Shown: positions 25,394 to 34,582, numbered from the stretch's first letter. The stretch is DNA of 64,000 nucleotides from G963664115 sp965216035 (GCA_965216035.1 CBDCFM010000015.1:1-64000), one strand, 5' to 3'. Numbers and translations are program-made. The notes: generated by a model not told the origin, from the sequence alone.

Positions 25394-26377
25394 TCAAGGG
25401 TTCCCGGCCTCATCCCTCGCCGCAGCCAGGGCACTGACGAGGTATTCGAGCGCAGATTTAGAATTGTCGAACAGCTCGATCGATTCCTCGTCGGTTTTCG
25501 ACTGTAGAGCATCACCGAACAGGTCGTAGAGTCGGTCCAGTGGATCGTGACTTCCGGGCTTAAGGGGCGCGGACAAGATTCTTGATACGAGTTCGATCTT
25601 CTGTTCTGCCGTTTTCGATTCTCTTACGTCTTCCAAGTCTCCAAGTTCCTGTTCCGGTCCGTCCGCGTTTCGAGGTGCCTCGATGCTGAATTCCAGTATG
25701 CCGTCCAGTGTATGTCCGACAACCCGGCGTAAGTACGAGACGGCTCCGATGCCAAAATTCGAGTTCCGATTGCTCAGCGCTTGCCGATAGTGTTTCAGGT
25801 CAGTAGCCGACAGCGCGTCCGTGATTTCATGAGGAACGTCGTGGAAGTAGTGAAGAGGAGGGTACTGGCCCACTTTTTTAAAAATCCCGCCCTGATCAGT
25901 CAGATACCAGAAAAACGTGAAGTAAACCTCTTGCCGGTCGCAGTTCGTGCACTTGTAGATAGCGTTGTGAGGTTCGGAGTTAAGGTATATCCGACCCTCT
26001 GCCTGCACTCGATTTCCCGTCCGTCCCCAACGCTGTTCGGCTTTGCAGGTCTTACACGGAAGAATGATTTCTTGAGGGAGGACCCCAAAGGTTTCGCCCC
26101 CTGCGTCGAGAAAGTGCCTGTCGTGGTCGGCATATTCGAACCGCCTGTATAGAGGCCATGTTTGAAGAACCTCGATCAACCCTTCTGTCAATTCACGGAA
26201 AACTTCAAAACCGCCTGGCATCTGCTGAGTCATGAGTTTGTTGATGGTTTTCAGGACCTTCGATACGCCTTTATCCGGCAATTCCCTGATGACGCTTGGA
26301 GGAGTGGAACCTCCGAGCGCCGGTTTTATGAAAGCCAGTCGCCACCGAGGATAGTCAATATAAGGGCATTGGTGCAA
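25394..26377 (-). CDS. Uncharacterised protein with two CxxC zinc motifs
   Basis: A protein of up to 327 aa from a TTG at 26377; the ATG at 26233 (residue 49) is a possible true start and neither has a strong ribosome site. Near the middle, LPCKTCKAEQRW and IYKCTNCDRQEVYF form a four-cysteine zinc-ribbon-like module. A helical region follows (FGIGAVSYLRRVVGHTLDGIL) that recalls DUF4145-type proteins, in which a zinc knuckle precedes a helical hairpin. DUF4145 proteins are often linked to restriction or defence genes, but none lie here. There are no membrane segments. I do not recognise a function. Confidence 0.6.
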   Translation of the reverse strand: MHQCPYIDYPRWRLAFIKPALGGSTPPSVIRELPDKGVSKVLKTINKLMTQQMPGGFEVFRELTEGLIEVLQTWPLYRRFEYADHDRHFLDAGGETFGVLPQEIILPCKTCKAEQRWGRTGNRVQAEGRIYLNSEPHNAIYKCTNCDRQEVYFTFFWYLTDQGGIFKKVGQYPPLHYFHDVPHEITDALSATDLKHYRQALSNRNSNFGIGAVSYLRRVVGHTLDGILEFSIEAPRNADGPEQELGDLEDVRESKTAEQKIELVSRILSAPLKPGSHDPLDRLYDLFGDALQSKTDEESIELFDNSKSALEYLVSALAAARDEAGNP

Positions 26378-26589
26378 TCAATATACGGTGATCGTGTAGC
26401 GATGTCATCGCACTTTCGGGAGCATACCCGCGACGAGGTCCAGCGAAGAACAAAGGGGTGGCACACGGACTGAAAAATGATCCCTGAAGGAGGCACTCCT
26501 CAAGGCATGACCGAGACCCGGGAGGCCCTCCTTCGGGGATGTGGACTCACCGATTCTAAGACGCTTCGAGGCACTGGGTTAGGCGCGCA

Positions 26590-26772
26590 TTACACGGGAG
26601 CCATCGCAGCAAGAACGAAGAGAGCTTCTGGACCGGATGGGGTCTCAACCAGGGTCTCTTCAGCCTGCCGGCGGCGGGGCGGATCGAAGTAATCCGCGAA
26701 GTGACCCAGGGACGTGGCCTGGATATCAAACCTTACCTGATCGGAACCTATACCGACTCGCCGGGGGGGTAA
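26590..26772 (+). pseudogene. Remnant of a DUF5916-like outer-membrane protein gene
   Basis: A frame open from about 26590 to TAA 26770-26772 reads NEESFWTGWGLNQGLFSL, then GRIEVIREVTQGRGLDIKPY and LIGTYTDSP. This resembles the segment of DUF5916/carbohydrate-binding-9 proteins just before the C-terminal beta-barrel. There is no start codon and no continuation, so it is an isolated fragment. It abuts the truncated receiver gene coming from the other strand, implying a deletion or rearrangement joint near 26775-26805. Confidence 0.5.
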
Positions 26773-26804
26773 TCCAGCCAGATACCAGGGAGATGCCAGT
26801 CTCG

Positions 26805-27104
26805 ATGTCTTCCCCGTGGACGAGAGCCGGACTTTCGCTGTTCGCAGTCACAAAAATGACCGGCAGCTCGCTTAGAGAGTAGTTCTCCCGAATGCTCTTC
26901 AGGACATCCAAACCGCTGAGGCCAGGCATCTGGACGTCCGAAAGCACGAGATCGAACGCGTCCGAGTTCACCAATGCGCAGGCTTCCTCGCCGCTGGCGG
27001 CCAGGTTGAAGGTGAAACCTCATCTTAGCCAGCCGGCGAGACAGCATGTCCCTGTTCAGGACTTCGTCGTCGACAATCAGGATATGTCCTTTGGGCGGAC
27101 ACAC
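26805..27104 (-). pseudogene. Decayed response-regulator receiver domain
   Basis: From a GTG at 27104 the reading HILIVDDEVLNRDMLSRRLAKM is intact. A one-base shift near 27020 then moves homology to another frame: GFTFNLAASGEEACALV, FDLVLSDVQMPGLSGLDVL, LPVIFVTANSE. The domain stops around HGEDIETG, losing the conserved C-terminal lysine part. It is a paralogue of the receiver just upstream in the operon, with which it shares a 19-base identical stretch. It is the third or fourth gene of the YfiR-kinase-receiver operon and overlaps its predecessor. Confidence 0.7.
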
Positions 27105-27484
27105 GACGTCGATTCGCTCGAGACGCCGAGTAAACGATTCATGATCTCGACGAGTTTGTTGATATTGACCGGCTTTGTTGCAAAGTCATCGAATCCCGAA
27201 GCCAGAGCTCGCTCGCGCACCGACACCAGTGCATGGGCGGTGAGGGACACTACCGGGATGTTGCGGGTTACCACGTTTTCACGAATCAACCGGGTCGACT
27301 CCCATCCATCGACTTCGGGCAAAGTCAGATCCATCAGTATGAGATCGGGCTCCTGCTGGCGGGCACATTCGAAACCCTCGGTACCGCTTACAGCCACCGC
27401 AACATCAAAACCACGACGGCGTAGCCTGCGCGACAGCATGTCCCTGTTCATATCGTTGTCTTCGACCAGTAAGATGTCAGGCAC
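27077..27484 (-). CDS. Single-domain response regulator
   Basis: A 135-aa receiver domain from the GTG at 27484, which overlaps the end of the hybrid kinase by 8 bases; the longer ORF is only kinase shadow. It has VEDND acidic pocket residues, phosphoacceptor D52 in LILMDLTLPEVDGW, the switch Thr in SLTAHA and the lysine in FATKPVNI. With no output domain it must act by protein contact, probably in a phosphorelay with the hybrid kinase. The C terminus overlaps the start of the decayed receiver. Confidence 0.85.
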   Translation of the reverse strand: MPDILLVEDNDMNRDMLSRRLRRRGFDVAVAVSGTEGFECARQQEPDLILMDLTLPEVDGWESTRLIRENVVTRNIPVVSLTAHALVSVRERALASGFDDFATKPVNINKLVEIMNRLLGVSSESTSCVRPKDIS

Positions 27485-29906
27485 TTCGGTCCACCCGGGA
27501 CTCCGTCGTGATTTCTCCCGGCTTGGGTTGCCGTATCTTACAGCCTCTGATCGCCTGCTGGAATGTGGCAGTGTTGATCGGCTTCGTGACATGTGCAACT
27601 GCGCCCATACGTTGGGCTCTCCCCATATCGTCGTCAACGGTAACCATGACCACAGGGATATGCCGCAGATCGGAGTCGGCCTTCAGGAATCCCAATACCG
27701 TCCAGCCATCCGTTCCGTCCATCATCACATCGAGCGTGACCGCCTTGGGACGATGCCTGCGGATGGCATCGATTCCCCTCTTGGAGTCGTGGCAGAGGAC
27801 GGGGCGCAGTCCTTCCTTTAGGACCAGCCACGACAGGAGTGCGCAGGTGTCATCGTCGTCGTCAATGATGACCACACAGTCTTCGGCGACTGCATCGTAG
27901 AGAAAATCTGGAGTCAGAATCACTGAGTCAGATCGGGTCGGCACGTCTTGCTTCTGAAGAGCGATGGGAATCCACGCATGGAATATCGACCCTTTTCCGG
28001 TAACGCTCTCCACCGTAAGGTCTCCAGCCAGTAAACGGCACATTTGTCGGCTGATCGCTAATCCAAGACCGGTGCCTCCGTACTTTCGGGCCGTGGACGC
28101 GTCAGCCTGCACGAACGGCTCGAACAGCGACTCGGCCTGGGCGGGCTCCATGCCAATGCCTGTGTCTTTGACGCTGATATCGAGAAGTGTTTCCTGGCCT
28201 ACTTCACGCAATTTGGCTGTTAGAGTCACGCTTCCATTTTCGGTAAATTTACAGGCGTTGCTGAGAAGGTTGAGCAGGATCTGTTTCAGCTTGGTTGCGT
28301 CCGACACCATCCGGATCGTATCGGGAACAACCACGTGGAGTTCGTTGGAGTTTTTCTGCGCGAGCGGGCGAACCGTCGTCACTACTTCCTCGAGAAGTTT
28401 GTTGAATTCAAGGGTCTGCAGGGACGCCTCCATCCGTCCAGTTTCAATTTTCGAGAGGTCTAAGATGTCGTTTGTGATCGACAGGAGATGCTTTCCGGCA
28501 GAATTGATCTTGTTCAAATCATCGAGATAGTCCGAATCTTCGTTCTCTTCCATCTGTTCGACCAACATCTCGCTATAGCCGAGAATGGCATTGAGCGGTG
28601 TTCGAAGTTCATGACTCATGTTCGCCACAAACATTGACTTAGCCCGGCTTGCGGATTCCGCCGAATCCCTTGCCCCTCGTAGTTCCTGTTCACGGAGCCT
28701 GACGGCAGTAATGTCGCGGAACACCAGCACACCGCCTCCATACTCGCCCGTGAGCGGACGTGCGTTTACAGTCAGCCAGACGTCTTCGAGGCTCTGGTTG
28801 ATGGAGGCGAGGTACTCGGCCCCATCCACCGGGACGCCTCCGATGGCGCGCTGAAGTGGATGTTGTGCCCACGGGATCGGTGCCACCGTGCCCGGCAGGT
28901 AAAGCAGCAACGCTGTGTCGGCGCGAACTGTTTTCTCTTTCCAGGATTCAATGCCGAAAAGGGCACTTGCAGTATGGTTCGACAGGATGAGGTCTCCGGA
29001 TTCGTTGGCTACCAGGACCCCGTCGGCCATGCTGTCGAGTACAGACTCGAGAATCCGCGTCTGCTTCTTGAGCTCGTTCTCAGAGTGCGCAAGCTCCTTG
29101 GATCGAAGCTCCGCAGCGTGGCTGCGCTCGGCGACGCGTTCTTCCAGTGTTTCGTTGAGCGTCTTCTCTTCGGCAGCCCGCATTTCGAGTTCATCGAGCA
29201 ATTCGTTGAAGCCGACGGTTAGACGTCCAACCTCGTCACTGGACTCGACTCGGGCCCGGAACGAATAGTCTCGGCTCCGGGACACTTTCTCGATCGAATT
29301 TTCCAATCGCAGTAGCGGCTCTGAGACCACGCGTTGAAGACGGGACGACACCGGAACGGTCAGCAGTCCGGCGAATGAACACAGTCCGGCCAGAAGTCCA
29401 ATGTGCAGGTAAATGTACGCATACCATTGATCGAGGTTTGAAGAGATTTGCACCCAACCGATCGTCGCTCCATCCAGCGTGACGACGCGAACGACGTCCA
29501 GATAATCCCGACCGAAGATAACCCTGGATTTCAACGCCGATGCCAGAGCTTGCCCGCCAGACGGCGCATCTCCGTAGGTCGCGAGTGCGGCACCCTCGCT
29601 CGTATACAGCGCGGCAAATTCGATTTCAGACTTTGCAGACAGAGCTGAAAGTATCTCTGAGGCCGCAACGGCATCTTCGAAGACCAGTGCCCCTGTGCTG
29701 TTATTGGCAACAATATTCGCCTGCGTGACGAGGTCGTCAGCCATGTCCCGGCGAGACGTCGTCACGAAAAACACCGTAAAGATTCCGGACGATAGTAAGA
29801 CGGCCAGGATGCTCGTCAAGAGGGCTGCGAGTGTCAGCTTCCTGCGAACCGGCAGCTGATCGACAATGCTGACAAGACGATTGAACATTCCGACGCACTT
29901 CCTCAT
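27477..29906 (-). CDS. Hybrid sensor histidine kinase (CHASE8-like, HAMP, PAS, HisKA, HATPase, REC)
   Basis: An 809-aa inner-membrane sensor. TM1 lies near residues 22-44. A periplasmic CHASE8-like domain follows (ANNSTGALVFEDAVAASEIL), then TM2 near 165-185, HAMP, a coiled coil, and a PAS domain (ILESVLDSMADGVLVANESG). The HisKA phosphoacceptor is H432 in MSHELRTPLNA. The ATPase has N, G1 and G2 boxes (LLSNACKFTENG, DTGIGM, GTGLGLAI) and the C-terminal receiver has D726. The ATG overlaps the stop of the YfiR-like gene by 4 bases (ATGA). In YfiR/YfiN-like systems the periplasmic YfiR protein controls a CHASE8 membrane enzyme, so YfiR-type control of this kinase is a reasonable inference. Confidence 0.92.
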   Translation of the reverse strand: MRKCVGMFNRLVSIVDQLPVRRKLTLAALLTSILAVLLSSGIFTVFFVTTSRRDMADDLVTQANIVANNSTGALVFEDAVAASEILSALSAKSEIEFAALYTSEGAALATYGDAPSGGQALASALKSRVIFGRDYLDVVRVVTLDGATIGWVQISSNLDQWYAYIYLHIGLLAGLCSFAGLLTVPVSSRLQRVVSEPLLRLENSIEKVSRSRDYSFRARVESSDEVGRLTVGFNELLDELEMRAAEEKTLNETLEERVAERSHAAELRSKELAHSENELKKQTRILESVLDSMADGVLVANESGDLILSNHTASALFGIESWKEKTVRADTALLLYLPGTVAPIPWAQHPLQRAIGGVPVDGAEYLASINQSLEDVWLTVNARPLTGEYGGGVLVFRDITAVRLREQELRGARDSAESASRAKSMFVANMSHELRTPLNAILGYSEMLVEQMEENEDSDYLDDLNKINSAGKHLLSITNDILDLSKIETGRMEASLQTLEFNKLLEEVVTTVRPLAQKNSNELHVVVPDTIRMVSDATKLKQILLNLLSNACKFTENGSVTLTAKLREVGQETLLDISVKDTGIGMEPAQAESLFEPFVQADASTARKYGGTGLGLAISRQMCRLLAGDLTVESVTGKGSIFHAWIPIALQKQDVPTRSDSVILTPDFLYDAVAEDCVVIIDDDDDTCALLSWLVLKEGLRPVLCHDSKRGIDAIRRHRPKAVTLDVMMDGTDGWTVLGFLKADSDLRHIPVVMVTVDDDMGRAQRMGAVAHVTKPINTATFQQAIRGCKIRQPKPGEITTESRVDRSA

Positions 29907-30442
29907 TGGACAATCCTCGCCAGATGAAGGAGACGTGAACTGAGTGTCAAGCCGGCGTCTTCAGCAGCACTGATATTTATTTCAAACGTGATCCGCTCAT
30001 CGACGATCCGGAATCGCACAATTCTCCCAGCTTCGAGGAATTCTTCGGACTCTCCGATTGTCAGGACGGATTTCCCTTTCAGGGCGGACAAGTTCTCGAG
30101 GTTTTTCGCATTTTCCGTAACGAAGAGGACGTCAATCCCAGGCTGTAGACGCTCGAGGGCAACCAGTCTCACTTCTAACGTCCGATCGACCGCGTTTGTC
30201 CCGTCGACCGCCGTCTCGATCGCTCGTAACACGGGACCATCTCCTGCAAGTCCGACGACGATGTGCCCGTCCTCCGTCAAGCTGTCCTCCGGCGGCCACG
30301 TAGTGAACAGTGTCACTTTGCAGGTCAGTGCGGCCTTCAGTCGGATTCGTCGACAGGCTGCGCCAGACCCACGCGGAGCGAGACGACACTCAGATAAGAG
30401 AGCGGCAAGAATCTGGAAACTGTTAAATGGTCTGCCGTTCAC
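29903..30442 (-). CDS. YfiR/DUF4154-family periplasmic regulator with disrupted leader
   Basis: The mature domain is a clear DUF4154 protein: RLKAALTCKVTLFTTWP, GHIVVGLAGDGP, VLFVTENA, LTIGESEEFLEAGRIVRFRI, ITFEINISAAEDAGLTLSSRLL, HLARIV. Members are periplasmic and sense redox or small molecules for a partner with a CHASE8 domain. The N terminus looks broken. The annotated frame starts MNGRPFNSFQILAALLS, but the rest of the signal peptide (SVVSLRVGLAQPVDE) is in a second frame before homology returns to the first frame at RLKAAL. Two compensating one-base indels near 30355 and 30388 would restore a normal signal peptide. As sequenced, export may fail. Confidence 0.75.
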   Translation of the reverse strand: MNGRPFNSFQILAALLSECRLAPRGSGAACRRIRLKAALTCKVTLFTTWPPEDSLTEDGHIVVGLAGDGPVLRAIETAVDGTNAVDRTLEVRLVALERLQPGIDVLFVTENAKNLENLSALKGKSVLTIGESEEFLEAGRIVRFRIVDERITFEINISAAEDAGLTLSSRLLHLARIVQ

Positions 30443-31199
30443 CTAGCGATCTTCTTGAACTCAGTCGCAACCGTCGCGGTCTCAACACTTCGTCTCATGC
30501 CAATTCCTCTGTCACTCTGGCCCGTTCATGAGATCTCTGTCGGGTAGATTCAAAGGACTTATCGACCTCGGATGATCGAACCCTTAGCAGGTAGGTTGGA
30601 TAATGTGCTCTCCACCCAGCACATATCTCAGCGAGTGACTCTCAGCGGATGGAGGTCGCCTGGCTGGCCAGACGGTGAGATCTGACGGCAGGCAGATCTC
30701 GACCTGCGATCTTTCTGGCAACAGGGATGTCCAGCTGTTGACGCTTGAAGGGGACAATGACAGACGGATCCGGACACCGAATGAAGAACCCTGACGATTG
30801 CCTTGGTCTGGAAAGCTACGACAGGATTTGCCGGTGGGTTGCGGATGGATCCGGCATTGCCGAGCATCTGAGACAGACCGAGTCTGTCGAGTCATCCCGC
30901 GCCCTTGCAATCAACACGTACACGTTGAACGGCTTTTTGTCGCGAGTGTGTCCTCCCGATCCAAGCCTGTACTCAGGGGCGGCATTGCTTGTAGCACTTG
31001 CCAGGCATCCGAGCGTTCGATCGTGTTCAACTCTCCCCTGTCTCAGTATTGACGCCGCTTGAGAGTACGGTGGGGAGTCCGAGCAGGCGCAATACAGCCC
31101 AGATGGACTCGGTGCTGGGGCAGACTCAGGGTGAGAAATGCGGGTCAGTGGTGTGAGGTCAAGCCGACGCCGGTGCCGCATCGTCCGCCCCGGCATCGG
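30443..31199. other. Long gap without a supported gene
   Basis: About 750 bases between the YfiR-like gene and the Gfo/Idh/MocA gene, both on the minus strand. The best ORF starts at ATG 30757 on the plus strand (102 codons, AAGGGG close upstream), but its composition is not protein-like and it resembles no family. ORFs on the minus strand at 30584-30910 are equally unconvincing. It could contain a decayed gene. Confidence 0.4.
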
Positions 31200-32150
31200 T
31201 CAGCTGCGTTCCTGAAGTAGCTTTTCCAGCCGATCCAAGGTTTCCATCGCAGGGAGAACCTGGGCCACGCTCGGGTTTGGCTCGCGCCCTTCCCGAATCG
31301 CAGAAACGAACTCGCGATCCTGGAGTTCGATGCCGTTCATCGACACGTCTACTTTGGAAACGTCTACGGTGCCTTCATTGCCATCCACAAGGTCGTCATA
31401 GCGCGCAACGAATGTCCCGTTGTCGCAGATATATCGGAACAACGTTCCCAGCGGGCCGTCATTGTTGAACGACAATGCCAGCGTGCATACAGCACCGGAA
31501 GGAACTTTCAAACCGATGCTCATGTCCATCGCAATGCCCAGTTCGGGATGAATCGGGCCTTCTAACGCCTGGATTGCCGATGATACTTCTCCGGTTTGAT
31601 GGTGAAACAGATCCACCGTATGGCATGCGTGATGCCAGAGCAGGTGGTCCGTCCAACTGCGGGGTTTGCCTTCGGCATTCATATTGGTCCTGCGGAAGAA
31701 GAAGGTCTCGACAACCAAATGCTGAAGCTTGAGTTCGCCCGCCCGAATCTTATTATGAATCCACTGGTGGCTGGGGTTGAACCGGCGCGTGTGTCCCGCC
31801 ATGGCCACGACCCCGGTTTCCTTAGCCACGGCGCCGATCCGCTGAGCGTCGGCGAGAGAATCCGATATCGGAATCTCAATTTCCACATGCTTGCCTGCCC
31901 GCATGACCGTCTCAGCTTGATCGGCGTGAACCTGTGTGGGTGAGGTCAGAATCACCGCCTCCACGCCTGGCTGCGCGAGCGCTTCGTCTAAGCGGGTTGT
32001 CCAGTGGGGTATGTTGAATTTCCGTGCGACGGCTTCGGTCGTTTCAGCCGTTCTCCCACACAATGTCACGACCTCTGCATCTTCTATTTCAGCCAGGCAC
32101 GCCAGATGTTTCTTTCCGAATGCGCCCTGGCCCACCATACAAATCTTCAT
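31200..32150 (-). CDS. Gfo/Idh/MocA-family NAD(P)-dependent oxidoreductase
   Basis: A 316-aa dehydrogenase from ATG 32150; the longer ORF lacks conserved sequence. The Rossmann motif MVGQGAFGKKHLACL is at the N terminus, and the catalytic-region EIPISDSLADAQRI replaces the usual EKP with EIP, so the conserved lysine of most family members is missing. WTDHLLWHHACHTVDLFHHQTG carries the histidine-rich active-site region. Members oxidise sugars, inositols or aromatic-derived aldehydes/diols. The WHHACHTVDLF segment resembles the LigC-like 4-carboxy-2-hydroxymuconate-6-semialdehyde dehydrogenase group, which would fit the ring-cleavage genes at 17-19 kb, but they are 12 kb away. Transcribed alone. 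Confidence 0.82.
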   Translation of the reverse strand: MKICMVGQGAFGKKHLACLAEIEDAEVVTLCGRTAETTEAVARKFNIPHWTTRLDEALAQPGVEAVILTSPTQVHADQAETVMRAGKHVEIEIPISDSLADAQRIGAVAKETGVVAMAGHTRRFNPSHQWIHNKIRAGELKLQHLVVETFFFRRTNMNAEGKPRSWTDHLLWHHACHTVDLFHHQTGEVSSAIQALEGPIHPELGIAMDMSIGLKVPSGAVCTLALSFNNDGPLGTLFRYICDNGTFVARYDDLVDGNEGTVDVSKVDVSMNGIELQDREFVSAIREGREPNPSVAQVLPAMETLDRLEKLLQERS

Positions 32151-32464
32151 AGTTCGCTCCGAATGAAAAATCAATAAGCGTCCCAGGCAACCGACCTGTG
32201 CATCCCCCAATCATCCGTTTATACGTCGAATGCATGGGAGGCCAGTATGCCCTGCATCCCGTCCCGCCATGGTTCGTATCTGGCAGGGTCGACATGATGC
32301 CCCATTTCGAACCCTCGGTTCCACAAATACCGTGACCACTGTTGCAGTTCAGCGCCACTTTCTGACAGATTATGCATAGACTGTTTAGGAACTCTTTCAT
32401 GATACCCACGCTATGATAGGCACCTCAGCGGGCGAAGCTGAAAGACTGGTGGAGAGACTCTCGA
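32151..32464. other. Divergent intergenic region
   Basis: About 310 bases between the divergent Gfo/Idh/MocA gene and the OmpR-type regulator. It should contain both promoters. I see no gene, repeat or clear operator. Confidence 0.4.
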
Positions 32465-33148
32465 TTGCGTATCCTTGTCGTAGAAGACGAACCCAAGGTG
32501 ACCGAGGCCCTCAAGGAAGGCCTTGAAGACGAACACTACGAAGTTGCTGTCGCCGAGACCGGTGAGGAGGCATTTTTTCGCATTTCCACGGAGAGCTTTG
32601 ACGTCATTCTGCTGGATCTGATGCTCCCCGGGCGAGATGGCCTCGAGGTTCTGAGGAAAATTCGAGAGCAGGGAATCACGACCTCGGTGTTGGTCCTCAC
32701 GGCGCGCGACACGGTGGAAGATCGAATCGCCGGGCTCGACAGTGGGGCCGACGACTATCTGGTGAAGCCGTTCGCGTTCGCTGAAGTAGTGGCTAGAATA
32801 CGGGCATTGGTGCGGCGTGGGCGACCCACTGAGACGCTTCGCTTGAGTGTGGGCGACCTGGAGATGGATCTGGTAACGCGCAAAGTCATTCGCGGCGGAG
32901 AAACGGTGGAGCTGACGGCGCGGGAGTATGAACTGTTGGAATATTTACTGCGGCACGCAGGCCATCCCGTTCCGCGTGAGACGCTGGCCCGGGATGTCTG
33001 GAAGGAGACGGATCGGGGAACGCCGTTGAACAATGTGATCGATGTGCATATCGCCCGGCTTCGAAGGAAAATTGATGTGGAAGGTTCAATCAAGCTGGTT
33101 CACACCGTCAGGGGCGTGGGCTTCATGCTGAATGAGGCACAACCTTGA
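32465..33148 (+). CDS. OmpR/PhoB-family response regulator
   Basis: A 227-aa DNA-binding regulator. The start is TTG at 32465 with GGAGAG about eight bases upstream; the protein begins MRILVVEDEPKV, as expected for the family, so no residues are missing. The receiver has phosphoacceptor D51 in VILLDLMLPGRDGL, VLTARD and the lysine in DDYLVKPF. The C-terminal winged helix (residues about 128-223) shows LTAREYELLEYLLRHAG and the recognition helix NNVIDVHIARLRRKID. It overlaps the following kinase gene (TTGA), forming a standard two-component pair. The PepSY gene and possibly iron or metal homeostasis are likely targets by position. Confidence 0.95.
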   Translation: MRILVVEDEPKVTEALKEGLEDEHYEVAVAETGEEAFFRISTESFDVILLDLMLPGRDGLEVLRKIREQGITTSVLVLTARDTVEDRIAGLDSGADDYLVKPFAFAEVVARIRALVRRGRPTETLRLSVGDLEMDLVTRKVIRGGETVELTAREYELLEYLLRHAGHPVPRETLARDVWKETDRGTPLNNVIDVHIARLRRKIDVEGSIKLVHTVRGVGFMLNEAQP

Positions 33149-34573
33149 ACCGACGGCCGCCTTTAAGTATCCGTGTTCGGCTGACGCTCTGGAACGTCAG
33201 CGCGATGATCGTCGTTCTGGGTGTGTATGTCGCCAGTGTCTTCGTATTCGTGAGCCGCATGGAGTCAGGAGGCCTAGATCAGATATTACACGACGATTAC
33301 TTGTGGGCCGCTGAGATGCTCGATCAGGATCCGGACGGTACCATCACCTGGCCGACTTTGAACGACACGGGTAGTCCCGTCGATGGTCCGTGGTTGCAGG
33401 TGTGGAGCCCGGACGGCAACCTTTTTGTACCGCACGCTGATCGCGCGAAATAATCCGCTGCCTGAAACCGATCTGCTGGCCATGGAAGCCAACGACGAGA
33501 TCGTATCCGTGGCGGCAGTCAGTCCGCCCTACCGCGTTTTCAGTGTCGAGACCCGGATCGGCGACGAGCCTGTCGTTATCCAGGTGGCCCGATCGGAATT
33601 CGTGATGCGACGGGACCTCTATCAGTTGCTGGTCGTATTGCTGCTGGGGCTGCCACTCAGTGTGGCCGCGGCAGGCCTGGGGGGGTACACTCTCGCGCGG
33701 CGGGCCCTCCGGCCGATCGAGCGTATGGCTGATCATGCACAATCGATCACGGCCGAAAGGCTTGAGGACCGACTGCCCATCGACAATCCGAAGGACGAAT
33801 TGGGCCGCCTGGCGTTCGTTTTCAACGACACGCTGACCCGGTTGGAATCCTCGTTTGAACAGATGCGGCGCTTTACTGCACACGTGTCCCACGAACTGCG
33901 CACGCCGTTGACAGCGATTCGCAGCGTAGGCGAAGTGGGATTGAGGGGAAGGCGAAAGGAGTCGGCCTATCGGGAAATCATCGGCAGCATGCTCGAGGAG
34001 GTCGATCGATTGGCTGGGCTTGTCGATCGTCTGCTGACCCTCTCTCGCGCTGAGACCGGCCCGGCAAAGCTTACTCTCGATGCTGTCGATTTGTTTGCTC
34101 TGGCTGGGGAAGTGGCAACCCAACTGGAGGTGCTGGCTGAAGAAAAGCAGCAGACGATATCCCTCGAACGCACGGGTGCGCCGCCCGAGTGGAGGGGCGA
34201 CAGAACGGTCTTGAGACAAGCGCTTCTGAATCTCGTGGACAACGCAATTAAATACACTCCTGTCGGCGGCCGGATCACCGTGAGGGCCGAGGGCTCCTCT
34301 TCGGGAGTGATTCTCGAAGTGAGCGACACGGGACCGGGCATACCGGAGTCTTTGCACTCGCGGATCTTCGATCGCTTTTATCGTGTCAAGAGGATGCCCG
34401 TGTCGGAGCAAGAAGGGACGGGACTCGGACTCTCGATCGCTAAGTGGGCGGTTGAAAGCAACGGCGGCCGGTTGACGTTACAGGAATCGAGCAGTAGCGG
34501 GAGCACCTTCCGAATCACCTTGCCGCAGCGTGCGGCGAAAGCGCCGTTCGTACCATCATCCCGAGCCGGCTGA
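33145..34573 (+). pseudogene. Sensor histidine kinase split by a frameshift in a T5 run
   Basis: Partner kinase of the OmpR-type regulator. The first frame (TTG 33145, overlapping the regulator stop) gives TM1 (MIVVLGVYVASVFVFV) and a periplasmic part to WLQVWSPDGNLF, then ends at TAA 33451. Homology continues in the next frame with YRTLIARNNPLPETD, TM2, HAMP (YTLARRALRPIERM), the phosphoacceptor histidine in VSHELRTPLTAIRS, and ATPase boxes (NLVDNAIKYTP, DTGPGIP, GTGLGLSIAKWAV) to 34573. Deleting one T from the run at 33422-33426 restores a protein of about 475 aa. All catalytic motifs are present, so the lesion may be a sequencing or assembly indel, a recent mutation, or slippage that still yields some full-length product. 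Confidence 0.85.
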
Positions 34574-34582
34574 ACGCACCTT

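Noticed and set aside
24920..25507. 195-codon plus-strand ORF beyond the second GT2 gene
   Set aside because: It overlaps the GT2 gene in another frame and the antisense of the CxxC gene; no family.
30584..30910. 108-codon minus-strand ORF in the 30.4-31.2 kb gap
   Set aside because: Atypical composition and no motif; overlapping ORFs on the other strand are equally long.
33344..34411. 355-codon minus-strand ORF opposite the histidine kinase
   Set aside because: Shadow of the kinase coding frame; no motifs.
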